Position numbers and translations under genes: made by a program. Source: UBA6163 sp041753075 (lineage in GTDB: Bacteria; Planctomycetota; Planctomycetia; Pirellulales; Pirellulaceae). Taken from it: a DNA stretch of 64,000 nucleotides. Of this stretch, positions 37,893 through 46,989 are shown piece by piece. Positions within the stretch are counted from its first letter, which is position 1; every line of letters begins with the position of its first letter. A model generated the notes under the pieces. It had not been told where the DNA came from, did not search any database, and worked only from the letters and a program-made list of their open reading frames with translations. The stretch spans positions 1-64,000 of the forward strand of contig JBGSVE010000095.1 of assembly GCA_041753075.1 (NCBI GenBank), written 5' to 3'.

Positions 37893-40423
37893 TGCGACCA
37901 ACACCAGTGCGCCACCCGGTTCACCAGACGGGTTTGCAGCGCGTCAATGATTTTTTTGCAACGTCGAATTGGAAGCCGTTTGCGTTTCAGCGCGAATGTT
38001 GGCGCGCCTACGCCGTCGGGTCCAGCGGCCTGGTTCACTCCGCTACAGGCACGGGGAAGACGCTCGCGGTTTGGCTCGGACCGCTCATGTCGTGGATCAA
38101 TGCGAACCGCGACGCTGCGTTGTGGAACCCACGCCAGCCACCGCCGGCGAAAGTGATTTGGTTGACGCCGTTGCGAGCGCTGGCAAACGATACTGAAAAC
38201 GCCCTGCGAGCGGCGATCGGTGGTTTGGGAATACCTTGGCGACTGGAAAGCCGAACCGGAGACAGCAAACAAAGTCTCAAGACTCGCCAACTTCGCTCGT
38301 TGCCGACGGCGCTGGTGACGACGCCCGAGTCGATGAGTCTGATGCTGACGCACGAGTCATTGCTGGAATCCTTTCGTGGTCTCGAAGCGGTGATTGTCGA
38401 CGAGTGGCATGAATTGCTTGGTACCAAGCGCGGCGTGCAGACTGAATTGGTGCTTGCGCGACTACGGCGTTTGAATCCAGCGATACGCATTTGGGGGTTG
38501 TCGGCGACGTTGGGCAATCTTGACGATGCACTGGTTTCGCTAGTCGGTGCCAACGATTCCAAGAGTGCGATAATCGTTCGCGGTGCCAAGAAGAAGCGAA
38601 TGAAAATCACTTCGATCTTGCCGCCGGTGATCGAGCGGTTCCCGTGGTCGGGCCATATTGGCACGTTGATGGTTCCCCATGTCGCTAGTGAGTTGGATCA
38701 TGTTCGCAGCTCATTGATCTTTGCCAATACACGTAGCCAGACTGAGATTTGGTACCAGCAATTGCTCCAGCACCGCAAGGATTGGGCGGGTCAAATTGCG
38801 TTGCATCATGGTTCGCTGGACAATCGAGTTCGTTCCTGGGTCGAGCAGGGGCTGCGCGACGGCAAGCTACGCGCGGTCGTTTGCACCAGCAGTCTCGATC
38901 TGGGTGTTGACTTCACGACGGTTGATCTAGTGGTCCAGATCGGCAGTCCCAAAGGTGCCGCGCGGTTGTTGCAGCGGGCCGGACGCAGCGGCCATCAACC
39001 CGACGCCGAAAGCCGATTGGCGTTTGTTCCAACCCATGCACTGGAGCTGGTTGAGTTAGCGGCGGCGCGGGACGCGATCGCGGACGGCGATCTTGAATCG
39101 CGACCGCTATTGTCCAAGCCGCTGGACGTTTTGACTCAACATGCCGTCACCATCGCGATCGGTGGCGGATTTGATTCACAGGAATTGCTCGACGAAGTCC
39201 GCAGCGCGCGCGCGTACGAAAACTTGTCCAATAACGAATGGCAATGGGTACTTGATTTCATTGTCCGCGGGGGATCGTCGTTGACGGCTTATCCCGAGTT
39301 CCACCGAGTCGAAATCGCGACCGACGGGCGCTACGTCGTGTCTAACAAACGCACTATTCGCCAGCACCGCATGAACATCGGCACGATCGTCAGCGACGCC
39401 GCCATCCAAGTTCGCTATCTCAAAGGCGGGGCGCTCGGAACCGTCGAGGAAAGCTTCATCGCCCGCTTGAACCCAGGCGAGCGTTTCTTGTTTGGTGGTC
39501 GCATCGTCGAGTTGGTCTTCGTCCGTGACAATGTCGCCTACGTCCGTCGCAGCAAAGGCAATCCCGATGCGGTGCCGCGATGGCTGGGCGGACGAATGCC
39601 GTTGTCGAGCGAATTGAGCGCGGCGCTGCGGCTGCGGCTCGAAGAAGCCAGTCAAGGTGTGTTTCGTGGCCCAGAGATGACGGCGCTGCGACCGCTGCTG
39701 GAATTGCAAAACCGCTGGAGTGTTTTGCCAAAGCACGACGAGCTATTGATCGAGCGGATCAAGACGCGCGAGGGCCACCAGATTTTTGTCTATCCATTTG
39801 CCGGAAGATTGGCACACGAAGGCTTGGCGGCGCTGTTGGCAATGCGGATGGCGCGAGTCCAACCAATAACGTTCGCGATGGCGTGCAACGATTATGGCAT
39901 CGTGATGCAATCGCACGAGGAGGCACCACTGGAAGCCGCCATCGACGCCGGTTTGTTCGACAGCGAAACCGTCGTTGGCGACATTTTGGCCAGTTTGAAT
40001 GCGACCGAAATGTCCAAGCGTCAATTTCGCCAAATCGCTCGCATCGCTGGCCTGATTCACCAGGGCATGCCGGGTGACCGCAAGCCATCAAAACATCTAC
40101 AAGCCAGCAGCAACTTGTTCTTCGATGTGTTTCGCGAATATGACCCGGATAATTTACTGCTGGCCCAAAGTCATCGCGAAGTGCTCGAACAACAGTTGGA
40201 AACTTCGCGATTGGAACAAACCCTTCGTCGCATCGAACGGCACTTGATCGTGACCACGTTTCCACCCAAGATCACGCCGCTTGGGTTTCCGTTGTGGGTC
40301 GATAAATTGCGCGAACGAGTATCGAGCGAAACTCTGGCCGATCGAATTCGCAAACTACAGGCCGAGCTCGAACGATACGATGCACTGGAGATTAAAAAAT
40401 CGATGCCTGGATCAAGTAAGTGA
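37892..40423 (+). CDS. Ligase-associated DEXH-box helicase (Lhr family)
   Basis: 843 residues from ATG 37892, overlapping the ligase stop. Superfamily 2 motifs: Walker A VHSATGTGKT (Lys56), IWLTPLRALANDT, DEWH box VIVDEWHELLG (Asp170), GLSATLGN, LIFANTRSQTEIW, motif V CTSSLDLGVDF and motif VI QRAGRSGHQP. Lhr-type winged-helix and beta-barrel domains follow. The family (TIGR04121-like) is encoded with an ATP-dependent ligase and, in many genomes, an MPE nuclease and exonuclease; neither nuclease is next door here. It is a presumed 3'-5' DNA translocase/helicase in damage repair. The 3' end overlaps the convergent nhaD by 32 bases. Confidence 0.93.
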   Translation: MRPTPVRHPVHQTGLQRVNDFFATSNWKPFAFQRECWRAYAVGSSGLVHSATGTGKTLAVWLGPLMSWINANRDAALWNPRQPPPAKVIWLTPLRALANDTENALRAAIGGLGIPWRLESRTGDSKQSLKTRQLRSLPTALVTTPESMSLMLTHESLLESFRGLEAVIVDEWHELLGTKRGVQTELVLARLRRLNPAIRIWGLSATLGNLDDALVSLVGANDSKSAIIVRGAKKKRMKITSILPPVIERFPWSGHIGTLMVPHVASELDHVRSSLIFANTRSQTEIWYQQLLQHRKDWAGQIALHHGSLDNRVRSWVEQGLRDGKLRAVVCTSSLDLGVDFTTVDLVVQIGSPKGAARLLQRAGRSGHQPDAESRLAFVPTHALELVELAAARDAIADGDLESRPLLSKPLDVLTQHAVTIAIGGGFDSQELLDEVRSARAYENLSNNEWQWVLDFIVRGGSSLTAYPEFHRVEIATDGRYVVSNKRTIRQHRMNIGTIVSDAAIQVRYLKGGALGTVEESFIARLNPGERFLFGGRIVELVFVRDNVAYVRRSKGNPDAVPRWLGGRMPLSSELSAALRLRLEEASQGVFRGPEMTALRPLLELQNRWSVLPKHDELLIERIKTREGHQIFVYPFAGRLAHEGLAALLAMRMARVQPITFAMACNDYGIVMQSHEEAPLEAAIDAGLFDSETVVGDILASLNATEMSKRQFRQIARIAGLIHQGMPGDRKPSKHLQASSNLFFDVFREYDPDNLLLAQSHREVLEQQLETSRLEQTLRRIERHLIVTTFPPKITPLGFPLWVDKLRERVSSETLADRIRKLQAELERYDALEIKKSMPGSSK

Positions 40424-41735
40424 TGAACCCGGCAATATAACCAGCCAGTGCATACGGAGCGATTTTCTTGAGATACCAAACGAAGTTAATATGCTCCAAG
40501 CCCATCGCAGCCACGCCCGCAGCGGAGCCGATGATGAGGCAACTCCCGCCCGTTCCCGCACAGAACGCGAGTTCCTGCCAAAAGCGATCGTCCGTAGGAA
40601 TGTCGTACATTTCGATCCCGGCAGCGACCAACGGAACATTGTCGACTATCGCAGACAGCAGCCCGATGACGAACGCAATCAGGCTCTTGTTATTGATCGT
40701 ACTGTCAAGCCACATCGCGAGTTCTTTCAGGGTTCCGGTGGCAGCCAGTGATCCGACGGCGAATAGAATCCCCAAGAAAAAGAGGATGCTGGACATATCG
40801 ACTTTCTTCAGTGCCGACAGAACACCGGTTGAGGAACGCAGTTTTGGTTCAAGCGTGCGGCTGAAGATTTCTGAAATAATCCAAATCGCGCCCAGCGCGA
40901 GTGTCATTCCCATGAACGGTGGCAGGTGAGTGATTGACTTGAAAATTGGCACGCTGATCAGCCCCGCGACGCCGAGAACTAGAAACAGGATTTGATGCCG
41001 CAGTGAGATTTCGATGCCGTGCGAGCTTTTCTTCTCTGGCACGGGCGTCAATGGCCCCGATACCTTGCGAGCCATCAGGAACAAAGGGACCAACAAGCAG
41101 ACGATGCTCGGCAACAACAGTTGCTTCATCACTTCGACGGTCGAAATCTTGTGCTTGATCCACAACATCGTCGTTGTCACGTCACCGATTACGGTCCAGG
41201 CACCACCGGCGTTTGCGGCAATCACCACCATGCCCGCAAACATCAATCGCTTTTCTTTTTCGTGTACTAATTTGCGAAGCAGCGAGATCATCACGATCGT
41301 GGTCGTTAAGTTGTCCAGAATTGCTGAGAAAAAGAATGTCATCAAACCGACGATCCACAACAGCTTGGACGTACTCTCCGCCTTAATGCGATTGGTGATC
41401 ACGGCGAAGCCTTCGTTGGCGTCAACCAATTCGACGATTGTCATCGCGCCCATCAAGAAGAACAGAATGCCGGCCACTTCGCCGGTCAATTTCAACAACT
41501 GTTCTTCGACCAGGTATGCCCGCTGGACATGATCGACATCGCCTGGCGGCAGCTCTTCGATAAACCACTCTGGGATCGTTTCCATCTTAACCAAGTTGTC
41601 CGAATCGATCGCGTACAGCGTCCAACAAACGATACCGATGAACAGCGCCGTGGCCGCCTTGTTGATCCCGATGGGATGTTCCAGCGCGATCGCCAGATAC
41701 CCGAGAACGAAAACAACAATGATCAGAGTCAACAT
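40392..41735 (-). CDS. nhaD: NhaD-type Na+/H+ antiporter
   Basis: A 447-residue polytopic protein with about twelve helices. Family features: VAGILFFLMGAMTIVELVDA, FFFSAILDNLTTTIVMISLL (the conserved Asp in a helix break), VIAANAGGAWTVIGDVTTTM LW, and the mirrored SILFFLGILFAVGSLAATGT ... LLSAIVDNVPLVAAGIEM with a second DN. The enzyme exports sodium against protons, supporting salt and alkaline tolerance and fitting a marine lifestyle. It is a single gene. Confidence 0.93.
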   Translation of the reverse strand: MLTLIIVVFVLGYLAIALEHPIGINKAATALFIGIVCWTLYAIDSDNLVKMETIPEWFIEELPPGDVDHVQRAYLVEEQLLKLTGEVAGILFFLMGAMTIVELVDANEGFAVITNRIKAESTSKLLWIVGLMTFFFSAILDNLTTTIVMISLLRKLVHEKEKRLMFAGMVVIAANAGGAWTVIGDVTTTMLWIKHKISTVEVMKQLLLPSIVCLLVPLFLMARKVSGPLTPVPEKKSSHGIEISLRHQILFLVLGVAGLISVPIFKSITHLPPFMGMTLALGAIWIISEIFSRTLEPKLRSSTGVLSALKKVDMSSILFFLGILFAVGSLAATGTLKELAMWLDSTINNKSLIAFVIGLLSAIVDNVPLVAAGIEMYDIPTDDRFWQELAFCAGTGGSCLIIGSAAGVAAMGLEHINFVWYLKKIAPYALAGYIAGFITYLIQASIF

Positions 41736-41892
41736 GGGGTGGCTGCTACGTTTGTGAGGTGGGAGGGCGGACGTTGGGTACGGGTGCCAATTTCAAGTGA
41801 GCCGCGCTCGATTTTCGCAATGTTGTGGGGAAAGCAATAGCGAAATGCGGCGTTTTGGTCAACGTCGAAGGAGTGCCCCTGCGCCGCTTTGC

Positions 41893-42993
41893 CTAGTGAA
41901 TGTAGGACATCAACAGGCGCAAGGCGGCAATCACCGAAGAAAGCGAAGCGGTTTCGCTGGTGGTGTGATATCCGGTTGTTGGGATTTGTAAGGTCGTGCC
42001 GTTAATGTGGCCGTCGGTGGCGACGACGATCCGGCCCAATTCAGTTCGGCCCAGCGACAACGGCTTGGCGCGATGCCGGTTTGCTTCTTCGACGTAAGCA
42101 TCTTTGTGGCTGTAGGTAATGCCCAGAGAATCGCAGCGATCTTCGAGCTCCTTGGTGACGTCGGGAGCGAAAGAGCCGTTGGCGTCTTTGCGGCGCAGGA
42201 CGACCTGCTGTGCCTCGGCCGCTTCGGTGTTTGGATAGGGACTGGTGTCAAGCACAAGCAGCCGCTGGGTCGTCTTGTGGTAGCGTTGGAACCAGGCCAA
42301 TGCGTAACGCCAACTCTTGCCGGCTTCTTCCTCAGCCGTAAACAGTGCAGTGCCCGTAAACCCTTTGCGGAACATGAAAATAATGATTGCGATCGAAAGT
42401 ACGTTATCGAGTTGTCCTGACAAATGCGTTTCCGACACAGTCAAACGATCCAGGAACGAAACCGGCGTTCCGGGTTGCAGGAAATCGAGCCCATCGACTT
42501 CAAAAATCAGGTTGCGACGCTCGGGACAGACGAACGAATGGGTGATTTTGCCCTGGCCGAGATAGGTTCCTACATAGGGCAAATGAGCCTGAACGCGTTG
42601 GTCGATGAAGCGGTGTTGGATATTCCCCATCATCTGTTCCGACACCGAATCACCGGTCAATTCACCTTGGTTGGTCGTGATGAAGGCGGCGTATTGAAAC
42701 TCGTTCGGCCCGGTGCAAATCAAACCGTGGCGGTCCATGTGGGCAGATAATATTAGGCTGTCTGGTTCCGTCCCCTGGGCCACTAAAACACCCTTGTAAT
42801 ACCGGACTTTCGCTGACACTTCCTCCAATTCGCGACGTACGACGCGAAAAAAAGAATCCTCGGTGCCTACGACCGACGGCTCGCGAATCAATTGTCGCAG
42901 AATGTCCAAAAAATCGTCTAAATCCGAAGCCGTTATGCTGCCCATCGACGCTGACGATGGCAGACTCTGCATAACTTTTGTGAGTTCGCTCAA
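41893..42993 (-). CDS. Zinc metallopeptidase (M20/M28/M42-like)
   Basis: A 366-residue protein with the co-catalytic metal pattern of clan MH: LILSAHMDRHG (His85, Asp87), HLSGQLDN (bridging Asp), FTAEEEAGKSW (Glu-Glu), VLDTSPYP (Asp) and GYHTTSETASL (His). The order H-x-D, D, EE, D, H is that of aminopeptidases. Likely cytosolic since there is no signal peptide; the substrate is unknown. M42 (glutamyl aminopeptidase/FrvX-like) seems closest. It is a single gene, divergent from the LRR-like gene across a long palindrome. Confidence 0.78.
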   Translation of the reverse strand: MSELTKVMQSLPSSASMGSITASDLDDFLDILRQLIREPSVVGTEDSFFRVVRRELEEVSAKVRYYKGVLVAQGTEPDSLILSAHMDRHGLICTGPNEFQYAAFITTNQGELTGDSVSEQMMGNIQHRFIDQRVQAHLPYVGTYLGQGKITHSFVCPERRNLIFEVDGLDFLQPGTPVSFLDRLTVSETHLSGQLDNVLSIAIIIFMFRKGFTGTALFTAEEEAGKSWRYALAWFQRYHKTTQRLLVLDTSPYPNTEAAEAQQVVLRRKDANGSFAPDVTKELEDRCDSLGITYSHKDAYVEEANRHRAKPLSLGRTELGRIVVATDGHINGTTLQIPTTGYHTTSETASLSSVIAALRLLMSYIH

Positions 42994-43548
42994 TCTGGGT
43001 GCCTATTTCCAATGCAGTCGAGAAACGATCGAATTTTTTGTTGTGGTTGACTTAGTAATTCACGGTACGAACTCAATTGAACACCCTGGTATTACTTCGC
43101 AGCTTGATTTTCGGGTTGAGGCGTATGTAGAACGGTTTTCCCCAACCGTTTGGGAACGCACAAACGGTTGGGGACAACCGTTCTCCAAATTTTGTCACCC
43201 GAAATCGAAGCTGAGACTCGGATTTGGTTGCAATCGTCGTGCCGACACCGTTAGCGGTTTCTTCACCAAACGCCAATATGGGTTTCTCGCAAACTCGAAT
43301 TGACAATGAGTTGCGCCGATTGGTATCGGCGTGCTAATCGAAAACTAAATGGAAAGTTTCACCGTAGATGGTCGGTTGCGGGAATCGGCTGTCGGCCTCC
43401 CTCCTGGGTCGAAGCACTCGCGGCGAAGACGGTTTCTGGGTCAATCGTCTTGGTCGTCGCTTCACGGTGAAATTTTCTCACTGCGCATCGGAGCGTCGCC
43501 TAGCGGCGCTCCGGTGCCCAGGATACATCTTCGCCAATCAGGTTCGCC
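42994..43548. other. Intergenic gap with palindromes
   Basis: About 550 bases between two divergent genes. It contains the long hairpin at 43101-43212 and a smaller GC hairpin near 43487-43513 (cggagcgtcgcctagcggcg ctccg). No coding potential is convincing; frames crossing it are formed by the palindrome. Confidence 0.5.
43101..43212. repeat. Long 112-bp imperfect palindrome
   Basis: Left arm agcttgattttcgggttgag ... tagaacggttttccccaacc; right arm ggttggggacaaccgttctc ... acccgaaatcgaagct, ~50 bases each around a short centre. The inner part (aacggttttccccaaccgtt / aaacggttggggacaaccgt) shares the GTAGAAC...GTTCT border with copies at 27145 and 50543. The outer right-arm text ccgaaatcgaagctgag also occurs at ~62871, as though half an element lies there. 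Confidence 0.85.
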
Positions 43549-44394
43549 TTGGATTCACCAACTATTAGCGATCCCACCAACCTGGTCAACGCCGAAACGG
43601 GTGAACCAACTAACACGAACAACGGCGCGGTCAAGCCCGGCAGGCTCGGCCGCCTGCGGTCACTCGCCACACGAATCTCTCGACGCCACGCGATCCTGGC
43701 GAGTGCTGTTTTGCTGGTGCTGGGTATCGCCTGCAGTTCATTTTTATTTGTCGGCGAAGTCGAACCCGAAGTCCCCGTTGAACCAACGGCAAGCGAAAAG
43801 TTTCGAGTGTTTCTTGCTGGGCTTGTCGAGGACGAAACGGCAGCGCGACTTGATGATTTTCAAATCGACGATGCGATGCTCCGTGAGTTGACGAAGATTG
43901 ATCGATTAACAACGATCCAAGTCGATCTGCCTGCCGTCACGACGGATACGTTGACGGCCGTCGCAGCAATGCCCAATCTGCAACAGCTTCATCTTCGCGG
44001 CCTGGTGGTCGACGACGAGATGATTGGAATTCTGGCCAAATCAAAAACGATCTGGTTGCTCAACTTGCCCAAGACCACGCTGTCGCTGCCGGCGATCGAA
44101 TCGTTGTCGTCGATGCCGGAACTGCGCCAACTGCGGCTAGGTGTTCAAAGCGGCAGCAACCAGCATGGACGCGCTGTCGCGACGCTGACCCGACTGCGAT
44201 CGGTGCATTTGATCGGCGTCGCGATCACCGACGAGGGACTTCAACCGCTCGCCGAAATGCCCCAGCTCGAATCGTTGTACCTCGATGACACGGCGGTAAC
44301 CGATGCGGGCTGGAATTGGTTGTTTGCCAATCATCCTCAATTGCACATTCACGTCAATCAAAAGCACCACGACCGCGACCCGCAAAAACACTGA
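43549..44394 (+). CDS. Membrane-anchored leucine-rich-repeat-like protein
   Basis: A 281-residue protein. The only plausible start is TTG 43549. A cytosolic N terminus of ~45 residues precedes an anchor (HAILASAVLLVLGIACSSFL FV), then ~180 periplasmic residues. Repeats resemble planctomycetal leucine-rich modules: LTAVAAMPNLQQLHLRGLVV DDEMIGIL, IESLSSMPELRQLRLG, LRSVHLIGVAITDEGLQPLA EMPQLESLYLDDTAVTDAGW. Such modules mediate protein interactions. No enzyme domain. It is convergent with the ABC ATPase gene (11 bases between ends). Confidence 0.75.
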   Translation: MDSPTISDPTNLVNAETGEPTNTNNGAVKPGRLGRLRSLATRISRRHAILASAVLLVLGIACSSFLFVGEVEPEVPVEPTASEKFRVFLAGLVEDETAARLDDFQIDDAMLRELTKIDRLTTIQVDLPAVTTDTLTAVAAMPNLQQLHLRGLVVDDEMIGILAKSKTIWLLNLPKTTLSLPAIESLSSMPELRQLRLGVQSGSNQHGRAVATLTRLRSVHLIGVAITDEGLQPLAEMPQLESLYLDDTAVTDAGWNWLFANHPQLHIHVNQKHHDRDPQKH

Positions 44395-44405
44395 ATGACT
44401 AAGGC

Positions 44406-45926
44406 TCACCGCTTTTCGTTCGTCGTGATTCCCATTGAGGCGGTCAATAGTTCATGCTCGGTCCAGTCGCTCGTTGGGCGAATATCGACGATCCGCCCGC
44501 GCGTGATGACTGCGATCCGGTCGCATAATTCCAGCAGCTCGCGAAAGTAGCTGCTGACAAACACGACGGCGCGGCCTTCAGCGGCAGCTTGTCCAATCAA
44601 ACGATAGATTTCGGCCTTTGTTCCGACGTCAACGCCGCGAGTTGGTTCGTCAAGCAACAAGCAACTAGCGTCTTGATGCAACGTCCGCGCGATGGCCACT
44701 TTCTGCTGGTTGCCACCTGACAGCGTGTTGACGCTTTGTTCCGGCCCAATCGCTTTGATTTGCAACCGTTTCATCAAGTCGGCAGCCGCCTTATGTTGCG
44801 CTGATTTCTTGAGCCAACCGTACTTGCTGTAGGGTGACAAACGGCTGAGCGTCGCATTGTCTTGAATGGACATCGTCTGCGCCAGTCCTTCGTGTTTGCG
44901 ATCTTCGCTGACCATCGCCAAACCAGCACGAAGCCGACCGCCGACCGACGCGCCTAGACGTTTGCCGTCAAGCGTGACGATACCGGAGTTGGCCGTATCC
45001 AATCCCGTGATCACGCGCAGGGTTTCGGTTCGGCCCGCGCCCACCAAGCCTGCGATACCCATGATCTCGCCATGACGAACAGTCAAAGAGATGTCTCGCG
45101 GCAACGCTACTCCGGAAACTTCCGACAACGTTAAACAAGGCGTCGTCGGTGTGTGAGCAACCTTCGGAAAAAGCTCGTCGATCGAACGCCCCACCATCAA
45201 ACTGACGATCTCCGATTCGCTGGCGTCCTGCAGTAAACCTTGGCCCGCAACGCGACCATCACGCAAGACCAAGTAAGAATCACAAAGCTGTCGCACTTCC
45301 TCCAAGAAGTGGCTGATGTAAATGATCGACAAACCGCCGGCGGCCAATCGCCGCGCCGTCTCGAACAACACGCGAACGTCTTCGCTGGCCAAGGAGCTGG
45401 TTGGTTCGTCGAGCACCAAAACCTTGGCGTCGCTCATCAACGCTCGCGCGATTTCAACAAGTTGTCGTTGTGCGACCGACAATGATTGCATCGGGCGGTT
45501 CGGTTCCAAGTCGGCGTGACCCAGTCGCCGCAAAACATCCCTGACCTGTTGTCGCCCACGTCGTCGATCGAGCCAGCCGCGCCGCGAGTTCTCTTGGCCA
45601 AGCAAAACGTTGTCGTCGACCGACATATCCAAACAGACACTCAACTCTTGATAGACGATGCGAAACCCGGCCCGCTTGGCGACGTCAGGTCGTCCCGTGG
45701 GAATGGTGACACCGCCGATCCTCACCGTGCCGGTATCACTTCTTTCGGCTCCGCTCAAGATTTTTACGAGCGTGCTTTTGCCCGCACCGTTCTCTCCCAG
45801 CAGCGCCAACACTTGGCCCGGTCGCAACGTCAAGTCAGCGTCGCGAAGCACCCAGTTTTGGTTGTATTGCTTGCCGATGCCATGAGCCTGCAGCGAATAT
45901 TCGCCCGCGTTTTCACGTTGCGCCAC
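44406..45926 (-). CDS. Sugar ABC transporter ATP-binding protein (RbsA/MglA type)
   Basis: A 506-residue double ATPase. Domain 1: Walker A LLGENGAGKSTLVKIL, signature LSVAQRQLVEIARAL, Walker B VLVLDEPTSSL. Domain 2 starts ~250 with a degenerate Walker A GLVGAGRTETLR typical of RbsA, signature NTLSGGNQQKVAIAR and LLLDEPTRGVDVG. It energises a ribose/galactose/other-type sugar importer. It starts at GTG whose first base overlaps the last base of the binding-protein stop (TAGTG), so the two are coupled. No RbsC-type permease follows: the next gene is convergent. Confidence 0.92.
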   Translation of the reverse strand: MAQRENAGEYSLQAHGIGKQYNQNWVLRDADLTLRPGQVLALLGENGAGKSTLVKILSGAERSDTGTVRIGGVTIPTGRPDVAKRAGFRIVYQELSVCLDMSVDDNVLLGQENSRRGWLDRRRGRQQVRDVLRRLGHADLEPNRPMQSLSVAQRQLVEIARALMSDAKVLVLDEPTSSLASEDVRVLFETARRLAAGGLSIIYISHFLEEVRQLCDSYLVLRDGRVAGQGLLQDASESEIVSLMVGRSIDELFPKVAHTPTTPCLTLSEVSGVALPRDISLTVRHGEIMGIAGLVGAGRTETLRVITGLDTANSGIVTLDGKRLGASVGGRLRAGLAMVSEDRKHEGLAQTMSIQDNATLSRLSPYSKYGWLKKSAQHKAAADLMKRLQIKAIGPEQSVNTLSGGNQQKVAIARTLHQDASCLLLDEPTRGVDVGTKAEIYRLIGQAAAEGRAVVFVSSYFRELLELCDRIAVITRGRIVDIRPTSDWTEHELLTASMGITTNEKR

Positions 45927-46924
45927 TAAAGCTTCTCGGGGTTCAGCAGATTCTGGATTTCCGGTGTGTCGATGTTCTCCTGCGTCGCGACGTTGACGCC
46001 GGTGTCGACAAAAGAATCGACCGCTTCGCCACGGATTTTCTTGACGATCGATTGAATTGACAGATAACCCATGCGAACCGGGTCCTGCAAAATAATCGCC
46101 GCCATCTTGCCATCGCGCAGGGCGCTGGCCATCGCGGCGCTGGCATCGAAGCCAACAAACACAACCTTGCCCGCCAGTTTGCGATCTTCCAGCGCACGCA
46201 AAACGCCTTCGGCATTGGGTTCACAAACCGCAAAGATACCGTTGACCTCGTTGGCATATCGATTCAGCACTTGTTGGGCCTTGTCCATCGCCGACTCGGT
46301 CGTCGTGCCCGCATATTGGTCGGAACTGAGCACCTTGATACTGGGAAACGCGGTAATCGCTTCCAAAAAACCTTCTTCGCGTTGGTGCGTACTTTCGCTG
46401 CCTTGGTTGTAGCGCAATACAATCACATTGCCTTTGCCACCAAGTTTTTCGCCCATCGTTTGGCCTGCCAATTGACCGCCGCGAAAATTATCGGTGGCCA
46501 CAAAACAGGTGTAGTCTTCTTTCGGAGCATCCAAGCCGCTGTCAAAGATCACCACCGGAATGCCCGCGCGACCCGCTTCGCGAACCGGTCGAACCAACGC
46601 GTCGGAGTCCAGTGGTGCCAAACAAATTCCATCGACCCGCTTGTTCACGAAACCCTGGATCACGCTGATCTGTTGGTCGCGATCACTCTCTTTCTGCGAA
46701 CCACGCCACTGGACTTCGACACCAAGTTCGGCGGCGGCTTGTTCGGCACCAAAGTGAACCGACTTCCAAAAAATATGCGTCGTTCCTTTGGGAATCATCG
46801 CAATCTGCAGCGTCTTGTCGCCCGCCACGCTCGCGCTGGAATCTGTCGGTGCCGGAGCCGGTGGTTGGCACCCAAGTGCGATGGCCGAAACGATCGCAAC
46901 GAAAAACAAGTGTGACGAGCGCAC
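45926..46924 (-). CDS. Sugar ABC transporter substrate-binding lipoprotein (RbsB type)
   Basis: A 332-residue type I periplasmic binding protein. The lipobox is AIALGC with Cys19, so it should be lipidated and membrane-tethered. The core follows RbsB: TLQIAMIPKGTTHIFWKSVH, VDGICLAPLDSDALVRPVRE, GIPVVIFDSGLDAPKE, GQLAGQTMGEKLGGKGNVIV LR, EVNGIFAVCEPNAEGVLRAL and FVGFDASAAMASALRDGKMA. It binds a sugar or related polyol; which one is not readable. Its operon has only the ATPase, the permease being elsewhere. Confidence 0.92.
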   Translation of the reverse strand: MRSSHLFFVAIVSAIALGCQPPAPAPTDSSASVAGDKTLQIAMIPKGTTHIFWKSVHFGAEQAAAELGVEVQWRGSQKESDRDQQISVIQGFVNKRVDGICLAPLDSDALVRPVREAGRAGIPVVIFDSGLDAPKEDYTCFVATDNFRGGQLAGQTMGEKLGGKGNVIVLRYNQGSESTHQREEGFLEAITAFPSIKVLSSDQYAGTTTESAMDKAQQVLNRYANEVNGIFAVCEPNAEGVLRALEDRKLAGKVVFVGFDASAAMASALRDGKMAAIILQDPVRMGYLSIQSIVKKIRGEAVDSFVDTGVNVATQENIDTPEIQNLLNPEKL

Positions 46925-46989
46925 GGTTAGCTCTCCGGGCCAGAGCCCAATGAGTAAAGAAAAGCGAGGCGAGTTCCAACACGTCCACT

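Noticed and set aside
36918..37904. 328-codon minus-strand frame
   Set aside because: Antisense to the DNA ligase core.
36300..40423. Ligase/helicase operon as a phage-defence system
   Set aside because: The pair matches the known ligase-associated repair set; no defence-specific nuclease, toxin or cyclase is near.
43073..43306. 77-codon minus-strand frame in the gap before the LRR-like gene
   Set aside because: It is created by the long palindrome (both arms translate to related text) and has no start context.
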